From: JACOND01 sp965202795
GTDB taxonomy: Bacteria; Bdellovibrionota; Bdellovibrionia; Bdellovibrionales; UBA1609
Assembly: GCA_965202795.1 (NCBI GenBank)
Contig: OZ241848.1
Coordinates: forward strand, 1,674,001-1,738,000
DNA: 64,000 bases
Direction: 5' to 3'
The translations under genes and the position numbers were made by a program. This document shows positions 24,410-31,215 of this stretch, piece after piece. Under the pieces are notes generated by a model. The model was not told where the DNA came from and did not search any database. It saw only the letters and a program-made list of their open reading frames with translations. The number at the start of each line of letters is the position of its first letter. The stretch's first letter is position 1.

Positions 24410-26347
24410 ATGTTTGTAAAATTTGCCCCCAAAATTGGCGGCGGAGCCGCCCTCCGAATCGCCGAGTCCCGCCGCAATGGCCAGAAAACCAGCCAAAAGT
24501 CTGTTCTCTACATTGGCTCCGGCAACACAAGGGCTGAGCTTGAAAGCTTGCTGGAAGAAGGAGAGGCCGTCCTAGACAAGCTGGAAGAGTTCAAAACCCA
24601 GCTCTCCCTTCCCGGCCTTGAGCCGCCCAAAAAAAGAAAAAGAAAAAAAGCCAGGCTCCCAAAATGGCTCCTCAAACAGCTGAAAAGCCAGGAGGCCAAA
24701 CAGAGCGGAAAGACAGGAAAAAGAAGCTCCCGCCGGCCTCCAAAGAGGCGGCAGGGGAAAGAGGAAAAGGCGGCGGCGGAGGCTAAAGCGGCTGAAAGAG
24801 CCAGAGAGATTTTGGAGGCCAAGGGCCTGCTGGACGCGCGCCGGCCGCCGGCTGTTGTTTTAAATGATCCCCTGGAGCGCTGGCGCTCGATGCAAAGCTT
24901 TGATGATGTTCTGGGGGCCGTATATGACCGCCTGGGCTATTCCTCAATGATTCAGGGCGGATACAAAGGGGATCAGTGGAATGAAATACTGAGGGCTTTA
25001 GTTTTAGCCCGCGTGTTTGATCCGCGGTCAAAAAGAGGGACGGTCAGGTTTTTAAGCGGGGGCTGCCATTTGAACATTCCCCTGGAGCGGATATACCGGA
25101 TGATGGACCATCTGCATGGGAGCATTGAGCGGATCAAGCGGGCAACTATGAAAAACACATTGGAAATGTTTCAAAAAGCAGCTGATGTTTTGTTTTTTGA
25201 TGTGACAACTTTGTATTTTGAAAGCTTTGAAAGCGATGGCTTTCGCGAGCCGGGCTTCAGCAAGGACAACAAGGTCAAAGAGACACAGGTTGTTTTGGCT
25301 TTGGCAGTGAATGAGGAGGGCCAGCCTCTGTGGTATGAGCTGTTTTCAGGGAACACAGCGGAGACGAAGACTTTGGCCGTCTGCATACAAAAGCTGAGAA
25401 GAGCTTTTTCCGCGCGGCGGACAGTTGTGGTGGCTGACAGGGGGATGTTTTCCAAGAGCAATTTTGAGTTTTTGGAGCGGTCGGGGATTGATTATGTTGT
25501 GGCCGGCAATCTTAGGTCTTTGAAGAAGACTCAGAAAGAGAAGATTTTGGCTTCGGGCTTGAATGAAAGCTGTTTGAGGGAAAAAGAGAGGGAGAGGGAA
25601 AGCGGAAAGAAAGCGAAAGCCGGAGGAAAAAAGAAAAAAGAAAAAACAGAACACAGAGAAACAGACAATAAGGGGGAGAAGCCTCGTTTTATGGAGCTGG
25701 AATGCGAAAATGGGAGGCGGATGATCGTCAGCTGGTCAAAGAAGAGGGCTCAAAAAGAAGCCAGAGACCGCCAAAAGAAGATCGACCGCCTGATGAAAAA
25801 AGCCGGGGACAGACAAATTCCTTTAAGCCGCTTGATCTCAAACAGCGGGACGAAAAAATACATCAGTGTCAAGGGAAAGTCCAGAGCGGTTTTGGATGAG
25901 GAAAAGATCAGGGAGGATGAGCGCTGGGACGGGTTTCATGGGATTGTGACGAGCATTCGGGATCAAAGGGCAAGCTGCCTTTTGGAGCGCTATCGGGGCC
26001 TTTGGAGGGTGGAGGCGGCTTTTCGGGCGAACAAGCATGATTTGAGGATGCGCCCGATATTTCACTGGAAGAGGAGGAGGATAGAGTCCCATGTGGCGAT
26101 TTGTTTTTTGGCGTATTCGGTGTCTTACACTTTGAAAGCCCGGCTGGAGGGGGCGGGCTTAAGCTGGAGCATTGAGAGGATCAGGGAGGTTTTGAAAGAA
26201 GATCAGCATATTGTTTTAGAGGACAGGAAGACAGGGAGGAGGTATAAGGTTTTCAGCCCCATAACCCCTGAGATTGAGGCGGTTTACAGGGCTTTTCAGT
26301 TAAAGAGAGTGTCTCGGACAGAGCCTCTGGCGCGGCGGCGCGGCTAA
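24410..26347 (+). CDS. IS1634 family transposase (IS4-like DDE)
   Basis: A 645-residue transposase. Start region MFVKFAPKIGGGAALRIAESRRNG and the IS1634-type core FFDVTTLYFESFESDGFREPG (first catalytic Asp), VVVADRGMFSKSNFEFLE (second Asp) and YRGLWRVEAAFRANKHDLRMRP with the catalytic Glu of the YREK-like motif. A highly basic Lys/Arg-rich insertion lies near residue 90 and another near residue 400. The frame appears intact, so the element could be active. RIFHWK, followed by IESHVAICFLAYSV, is the typical C-terminal block. Confidence 0.92.
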   Translation: MFVKFAPKIGGGAALRIAESRRNGQKTSQKSVLYIGSGNTRAELESLLEEGEAVLDKLEEFKTQLSLPGLEPPKKRKRKKARLPKWLLKQLKSQEAKQSGKTGKRSSRRPPKRRQGKEEKAAAEAKAAERAREILEAKGLLDARRPPAVVLNDPLERWRSMQSFDDVLGAVYDRLGYSSMIQGGYKGDQWNEILRALVLARVFDPRSKRGTVRFLSGGCHLNIPLERIYRMMDHLHGSIERIKRATMKNTLEMFQKAADVLFFDVTTLYFESFESDGFREPGFSKDNKVKETQVVLALAVNEEGQPLWYELFSGNTAETKTLAVCIQKLRRAFSARRTVVVADRGMFSKSNFEFLERSGIDYVVAGNLRSLKKTQKEKILASGLNESCLREKERERESGKKAKAGGKKKKEKTEHRETDNKGEKPRFMELECENGRRMIVSWSKKRAQKEARDRQKKIDRLMKKAGDRQIPLSRLISNSGTKKYISVKGKSRAVLDEEKIREDERWDGFHGIVTSIRDQRASCLLERYRGLWRVEAAFRANKHDLRMRPIFHWKRRRIESHVAICFLAYSVSYTLKARLEGAGLSWSIERIREVLKEDQHIVLEDRKTGRRYKVFSPITPEIEAVYRAFQLKRVSRTEPLARRRG

Positions 26348-26434
26348 GCCAGAAAGTCCGTGTTTGTGTGGCTCATGGGCCTCTGCAAAGCCCTATAATC
26401 ACAGATTTTTTTTTTTGAAAGCGTCGAAGTCGGG

Positions 26435-26762
26435 AAAAACTATAAAGAAAAAGGAGGGAAGAATTATGGCTATGTCATGTTATCAGGAAGAATTATATAA
26501 AGAGCGGCAGAAAGGCCGGCAGGCAAGGGATCGAGAGGTCATTTTAAACATGCTCCAGAAAAATTTGGACATTTCCCTGATTTCTGAAGTCACCGGCCAG
26601 CCGAAAGCAAAAATCCTCAAGCTGAAAAACGGAAAAGCGGGCATAAAAAACGGAAAAGCGGAATAGCGCTGCTGCGGTCGCATAGCGGTTCCAGCGCTGG
26701 GCCTGTTTATTGGGACGGGCTGTCGGCCGTTCCTGTTTATTGGGCCGGCCTGTCGGCCGTTC
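26435..26762 (+). repeat. Right direct repeat flanking the IS1634-type element
   Basis: Copy of 23983-24282. It starts directly after the right inverted repeat. Compared with the left copy it has a tandem duplication of a 30-bp unit (CCTGTTTATTGGG plus a GGCCG-rich palindrome) near 26702-26762 and several substitutions at 26500-26545. Confidence 0.82.
26466..26666 (+). CDS. Free-standing RpnS-like protein (duplicate of the Rpn C-terminal tail)
   Basis: A 66-residue open frame with the same AAGGAGG ribosome binding site as the internal start in the Rpn gene, carried by the right direct repeat. It differs from the intragenic version mainly in the charged helix (RQKGRQARDREVILNM versus RQEGRQEERRAVILSM), while the LDISLISEVTGQPKAKILKL part is identical. 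It may be an expressed extra antitoxin or simply debris of the duplication. Confidence 0.5.
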   Translation: MAMSCYQEELYKERQKGRQARDREVILNMLQKNLDISLISEVTGQPKAKILKLKNGKAGIKNGKAE

Positions 26763-27203
26763 TTGGCTGCTTCCTGTTTAAAGCGCTTGTTTCAATAGCC
26801 GGCCTCGCGGCCGCTCCCTTTCGCGGCCGCTCCCTTTCGCGGCCGCTCCCTTTCGCGGCCGCTCCCCTTAAGGGCCGTTTATTTCCCCTTTGCCGCCGCC
26901 GAACCGCGGTTTTTGCCAGATCCCAGCGCCGAACCTGCCATTGCGCTGCGAAGCGGCGCGCTCCTCCCCTGTTTTTGCCCAAAAAGCCAGCCGCAGCCCC
27001 ATCCCGCCCCAAGCCTCTATTTTTTGCCCTGGCGCTAAGCCTCTCTATTTTCCCTCTGTCTCAGGGCCGAATATATAGGCTATAGTCCTGTTTTTATAAA
27101 TATCTCAAAAAGCGCATGCCTTGCAGCTGAAATATATGAGACAACCTTATGAGAGGGTTTGGGAGGCTGCCTCCGCGCGGCCCCTCTGTGAGGACAAAGC
27201 GAA
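26667..27203. other. Intergenic region rich in repeats, before hsdM
   Basis: Contains the end of the right direct repeat, a 16-bp tandem repeat (26805-26868), dispersed-family modules (GATCCCAGCGCCGAACCTGCC and CATTGCGCTGCGAAGCGGCGC at 26918-26960; GGCGCTAAGCCTC at 27030), and an AT-rich zone at 27060-27140 that probably holds the hsdM promoter. No gene supported. Confidence 0.6.
26805..26868. repeat. 16-bp tandem repeat, four units
   Basis: TCGCGGCCGCTCCCTT occurs three times perfectly and a fourth time with one extra C. Each unit contains the 8-bp palindrome GCGGCCGC. Confidence 0.9.
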
Positions 27204-29213
27204 ATGAGTCATAATGAAATAACCAATTTCATCTGGCAGGTGGCTGAGCTTTTGCGCGGCCCCTACCGCCCCAATCAATATAAAAATGTTATGCTTCCCC
27301 TCACAGTATTGAGGCGGCTGGACTGTGTATTGGAGCCGACAAAAGAGAAAGTTTTGGCAAAAGCAAAAAGTTTAAAAAAAAGCAGGTTTAAAAATATAGA
27401 GGCCATCCTCAACAGAGCCGCCGGGCAGAGCTTTCACAATAAAAGCCAGTTCACATTTAAAAAATTAAAGGATGACCCGAATAATATTTCAGCCAACATT
27501 ACAGACTTTATAAACGGCTTTTCTGAAAAAGCCAGGGATATTATCGATAAATTTAAATTTGAAAATCAGATTGAAGAATTAGAGAAAAATGACTGTCTTT
27601 ATAAAGTGATTTCAAAATTTTGCGAGGCGGATCTGCATCCCGGCAGAGTCAGCAATATTCAAATGGGCTATATTTTTGAAGAGCTGATCAGAAGGTTTAA
27701 TGAGGCTAGCAATGAGGAGGCTGGCGATCACTTTACCCCCCGCGAGGTGATCCGCCTTATGGCCGATCTTATTTTCCTCCCTGACAGTGACATTTTAACA
27801 AAAAGAGGCATTATCAAAACTCTTTTTGATCCGGCCTGCGGAACGGGGGGCATGCTTTCTGTTTCCTTGAATTATGTCAGGGAGCTTAACCCTCAGGCCC
27901 GTCTGGAAGTGTTTGGGCAGGACTGCAACCCGGAATCTTATGCTGTCTGCGGCTCGGATATGATGATCAAAGGGCAGAACATAGAGCATATTCAGCTTGG
28001 CGACAGCTTTGCAAAAGATCAGTTTGGGGGGCAAGCTTTTGATTATATGCTGGCCAATCCCCCTTTTGGCGTGAAATGGGAGACACAGGCGGACTTCATA
28101 AAAAAGGAGCATTCTGAGCAGGGTTATGGGGGGAGATTTGGAGCCGGCTTTCCCAGAATAAGCGATGGATCTTTGCTTTTCCTCCAGCACATGATCAGCA
28201 AGATGAAAGATCCAAAAGAGGGGGGCGCGAGGATGGCCATTGTGTTTAACGGCTCTCCTTTGTTTGCGGGGGGCGCCGGCTCAGGGGAGAGCGAGATACG
28301 GAGATGGATTATTGAAAATGACTGGCTGGAGGCTGTTGTGGCCCTGCCGGATCAGCTTTTCTACAATACAGGCATTCACACTTACATCTGGGTCCTTGCA
28401 AACAGAAAGGAACAGCGCCGGAAAAATAAAATCCAGCTTGTTAATGCTGCGGGTTTTTTTGAAAAAATGAGAAAAAGCCTGGGAAAAAAGAGGCATGAAA
28501 TCAGCCCAGAGCAAAAAAATGCTGTCGCCCGGCTGTGCGGCGCTTTTGAGGAGGGCGGGTTTGTCCGCATTTTTGACAGCTCGGAGTTTGGCTTTCGCCG
28601 GATCACTGTGGAGCGCCCATTGAGATTGAATTTTCAGGCAAATGAGGAGCGGATTTCTCAATTACAGGAATCCAGGGCTTTTTGCAGCCTTGCCTCCAGC
28701 AAAAAGAGGAAAAAAACAAAAGAGGCGGCGCGGGAGGTTAAAGAGGGGCAAAAAACACAGAGAGCTGTCCTTGCAGCCCTTTCCAAGCTGAAATCAGGGG
28801 CCGTTGTAAAAAACCGTGAAAAATTTGCCGGTCTGCTCAAAAAAGAGCTTCAAAAAGCCGGCCTTAAAATATCCCCCTCTCTTTTTAAGGCTGTCCTGCA
28901 GGCGCTTTCAAAAAGGGACGGGGCGGCGGATGTCTGCAAAGACAGCAAAGGGAATCCAGAGCCTGATCCTGAGCTAAGGGATTATGAAAATGTCCCTCTT
29001 AAAGAGGGCGCCGCAGCTTATATGAAGAGGGAGGTTTTGCCTCATGCTCCTGACGCATGGATGGATGAGACAAAAACAAAAATTGGATATGAGATTAATT
29101 TCAGCCGTTATTTTTATAAATATGAGCCTCCCCGCCCCTTGCGGAAAATTGAAGCGGACTTGAAAAAAATTGAAAGGGAAATTTCAGAGGCGCTTCTGGG
29201 GGCTTCGGGATGA
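27204..29213 (+). CDS. hsdM: Type I restriction-modification system DNA methylase subunit
   Basis: A 669-residue N6-adenine methylase. HsdM N-terminal helical domain from residue 1 (FIWQVAELLRGPYRPNQYKNVMLPLTVLRRLD), SAM motif FDPACGTGGMLS at ~208-219 and catalytic NPPFGVKW at ~284, plus DHFTPREVIRLM typical of HsdM. The C-terminus ends DAWMDETKTKIGYEINFSRYFYKY, as in full-length subunits. First gene of the hsdM-(rhuM remnant)-hsdS-hsdR cluster; GAGG about 10 nt before the ATG. Confidence 0.95.
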   Translation: MSHNEITNFIWQVAELLRGPYRPNQYKNVMLPLTVLRRLDCVLEPTKEKVLAKAKSLKKSRFKNIEAILNRAAGQSFHNKSQFTFKKLKDDPNNISANITDFINGFSEKARDIIDKFKFENQIEELEKNDCLYKVISKFCEADLHPGRVSNIQMGYIFEELIRRFNEASNEEAGDHFTPREVIRLMADLIFLPDSDILTKRGIIKTLFDPACGTGGMLSVSLNYVRELNPQARLEVFGQDCNPESYAVCGSDMMIKGQNIEHIQLGDSFAKDQFGGQAFDYMLANPPFGVKWETQADFIKKEHSEQGYGGRFGAGFPRISDGSLLFLQHMISKMKDPKEGGARMAIVFNGSPLFAGGAGSGESEIRRWIIENDWLEAVVALPDQLFYNTGIHTYIWVLANRKEQRRKNKIQLVNAAGFFEKMRKSLGKKRHEISPEQKNAVARLCGAFEEGGFVRIFDSSEFGFRRITVERPLRLNFQANEERISQLQESRAFCSLASSKKRKKTKEAAREVKEGQKTQRAVLAALSKLKSGAVVKNREKFAGLLKKELQKAGLKISPSLFKAVLQALSKRDGAADVCKDSKGNPEPDPELRDYENVPLKEGAAAYMKREVLPHAPDAWMDETKTKIGYEINFSRYFYKYEPPRPLRKIEADLKKIEREISEALLGASG

Positions 29214-29225
29214 ATAAAATGCCCA

Positions 29226-29291
29226 AAATGTCCATATTTTCAGCAGCGGGGAACCCAGTATGTGCAAAAATTGCACATACTGCTTGGACAT
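29226..29291. promoter_or_regulatory. Nested inverted repeat downstream of hsdM
   Basis: A perfect 11-bp arm AGTATGTGCAA with its complement TTGCACATACT (29257-29281, 3-nt loop) lies inside a second pair, AAAATGTCCA (29226) and TGGACATTTT (29282-29291). It sits 13 bp after hsdM and 80 bp before the rhuM remnant. It could be an operator for the RhuM-type DNA-binding protein or an RNA hairpin affecting the operon. Confidence 0.6.
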
Positions 29292-29376
29292 TTTAAGCAA
29301 AATTCAGACACTGGCCAATATTTTTAGCAAGGAAGAGCTGAGCATTGCGGAAATTTTGCTGGAGGCAATAAGATGA
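29260..29376 (+). CDS. Small Cys-containing open frame (38 aa) overlapping rhuM remnant
   Basis: Starts MCKNCTYCLDILSK inside the inverted repeat and ends SIAEILLEAIR with a stop that overlaps the rhuM ATG as ATGA. The overlap suggests coupling, but the N-terminal codons are those of the palindrome and there is no clear ribosome binding site. It may be part of the decayed region. No family recognised. Confidence 0.25.
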   Translation: MCKNCTYCLDILSKIQTLANIFSKEELSIAEILLEAIR

Positions 29377-29811
29377 GCAAAAAATTAACAGCTGGAGGCA
29401 GCATGGCAGAGTTTCTTATTTTCAAAGAGCCGTCCGGCGAGTCTCAAATTGAGGTCCGCTATGAAAAAGGGACTATATGGCTCACACAAAAGCTGATGGC
29501 AGAGCTGTTTTCTGCGGAAAGATCAGTGATTACGAAGCATTTGTCCAGCATTTTTGGAGTTTGATGAAAGAAAAATTTTAAAAGATTCTGGAAAAATCAG
29601 CCATGAGCTGGCAAAAAGCTTTGCGGAAAGCGAGTTTGAAAAATACCGCGTCTTTCAGGACAGGGTTTTTGAATCTGATTTTGATCAGGAGGTCAAAAAA
29701 CTGGAAAAGCAGCTAAGGAAACGAATCCCTGTAATCCCTGTCCGCAAAAAAAAAAACAAACAAAAAAATAAAAAGCGCGGTTTATACAGAATCCAAAAGC
29801 GCGCGGGCTGA
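29373..29811 (+). pseudogene. RhuM family protein, internally deleted
   Basis: The first frame (63 aa) is the RhuM N-terminus: EFLIFKEPSGESQIEVRYEKGTIWLTQKLMAELFSAERSVITKHLSSIF. At ~29557 it runs out of frame into a second piece that is the RhuM C-terminus: FDERKILKDSGKISHELAKSFAESEFEKYRVFQDRVFESDFDQ. The middle two thirds of the usual protein are missing. RhuM genes are frequent inside type I restriction operons; their exact role is unclear. Confidence 0.82.
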
Positions 29812-29861
29812 TAAAATTTAAAGAGGCTTATATAATCTAAGACAGTCAAAGGGATATTATA

Positions 29862-31130
29862 ATGACAAGAAAATCTTACTCAAAATACAAAGATTCCGGC
29901 ATAAAATGGCTTGGGAAGATTCCCGCGCATTGGGGGATAATGCCATTTAAATACAATTATCGTTTTTCAATGGGACAAACTATTTTAGTGAATGATCTTG
30001 AGAATAATGGAGATATACCTGTTATTAGCGCTACAGAAGAAAATCATTATTTTGGTTATATTTCAAATCCACAATTTATTTTAGAAAAAGGTGACTTTGT
30101 AATTCCTGCTCGTGGAATATCTATAGGAGCGGTGAAAAAAGTTATAGAACCTTCAATTTCTACACAAACAACTATATATGCAAAAAAACGCGCTCTTCAA
30201 AATTTAGAAGTAAACTTTATTTTTTTCTATCAAATTGGCTGTCGAAAATATTTATTTCAATACGATAGAACAGCGATACCTCAAATTACTGTAGAGCAGG
30301 TTAAAAACAATCCTGTATTACTCCCTCCATTATCAGAGCAAAAAGCGATTGCCGGTTTTTTGGATAAAGAAACCTCCCGGATTGATTTTTTGGCTCAAAA
30401 AAAAGAGAGGCAGATTGAACTGCTGAGGGAAAAGCGCTCAGCCCTTATCGCTCAAGCCGTGACCAGAGGGCTTGGTCCTAAAGCCAAAATGAGGGATTCA
30501 GGCATAAAATGGCTTGGGAGAGTGCCAGAGCATTGGAGCATCACCCGATTTAAATATGGAATTGACATTATAGAGAGCGGAAAAAGAGATTTAGTTGAGT
30601 ATTCTAATGTTTTAAGCATCGGCGGAGAGCATATTGGCTCTAACCATCAGCTAAATTTAAAAAATTTAAAATATGTGTCGGAAGATTTTTATAATCAAAG
30701 CAAGAAGGGCAGAGTACACAAAGGAGATATTTTAATAGTTAAGGACGGGGCTACAATTGGCAAAACCGCCTATGTTGATGAGAATCAATTAAAACAGAAA
30801 ATGCTGTTAAATGAGCATGTATATCGTGTTGCAGCTCATAAATATATTTATTATTTTGTTTTGTCATCATTTTTTCAATCAAAAGTTTGGTCAGAAGATA
30901 ACAGTTCAGCGCAGGAAGGTTTGAACCTATCAACTATAAAGAATATACCTCTGTTAGAGCCTTCAAGAAAAGAACAAAAAGCGATTGCCGGTTTTTTGGA
31001 TAAAGAAACCTCCCGGATTGACTTGCTTATAGAAAAAATTAAAAAGTCCATAAAGCTGCTGAAGGAATGGCGCGCCGCTTTAATCGCCTCCGCAGTCACT
31101 GGCCGGATTGATGTTCGGGAGTCTCAATAG
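29862..31130 (+). CDS. hsdS: Type I restriction-modification specificity subunit
   Basis: A 422-residue HsdS with two target-recognition domains. Each half begins with the same block, KYKDSGIKWLGKIPAHW at the N-terminus and MRDSGIKWLGRVPEHW near residue 210, and each ends with the conserved helix EQKAIAGFLDKETSRIDxL. The recognition domains between them are AT-rich and different from each other, as expected for a bipartite target. The near-identical conserved repeats (also at DNA level, around 30343-30390 and 30974-31020) could recombine to make new specificities. Same operon as hsdM and hsdR. Confidence 0.94.
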   Translation: MTRKSYSKYKDSGIKWLGKIPAHWGIMPFKYNYRFSMGQTILVNDLENNGDIPVISATEENHYFGYISNPQFILEKGDFVIPARGISIGAVKKVIEPSISTQTTIYAKKRALQNLEVNFIFFYQIGCRKYLFQYDRTAIPQITVEQVKNNPVLLPPLSEQKAIAGFLDKETSRIDFLAQKKERQIELLREKRSALIAQAVTRGLGPKAKMRDSGIKWLGRVPEHWSITRFKYGIDIIESGKRDLVEYSNVLSIGGEHIGSNHQLNLKNLKYVSEDFYNQSKKGRVHKGDILIVKDGATIGKTAYVDENQLKQKMLLNEHVYRVAAHKYIYYFVLSSFFQSKVWSEDNSSAQEGLNLSTIKNIPLLEPSRKEQKAIAGFLDKETSRIDLLIEKIKKSIKLLKEWRAALIASAVTGRIDVRESQ

Positions 31131-31146
31131 CGCCAAAGGAGGCAAA

Positions 31147-31215
31147 ATGATGAGGGCAAAGCGGCGCATTGTCTGGTTTTTAGCGGCGGGCTTCTATGCC
31201 CGGGGAGGCTTGTAA
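31147..31215 (+). CDS. 22-codon leader open frame before hsdR
   Basis: AAAGGAGGCAAAATGATG gives a near-perfect ribosome binding site and start. The frame (MMRAKRRIVWFLAAGFYARGGL) stops directly before the hsdR ATG (TAA then ATG), and the hsdR ribosome binding site (GGAGGC) lies inside its last codons. This looks like a translational leader controlling hsdR by coupling, though a remnant is possible. Confidence 0.4.
   Translation: MMRAKRRIVWFLAAGFYARGGL

Larger units (their letters stand above)
24281..26436 (+). mobile_element. IS1634-type insertion sequence
   Basis: Bounded by a 19-bp inverted repeat: TTCCCGACTTCGACGCTTT at 24281-24299 and its reverse complement at 26418-26436. It carries one transposase gene (24410-26347) with a promoter just inside the left end. 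It is flanked by long direct repeats of about 300 bp rather than the short duplications of most IS families. Confidence 0.88.

Noticed and set aside
26802..26870. CRISPR-like array
   Set aside because: The repeats are directly abutting with no spacers; a plain tandem repeat.
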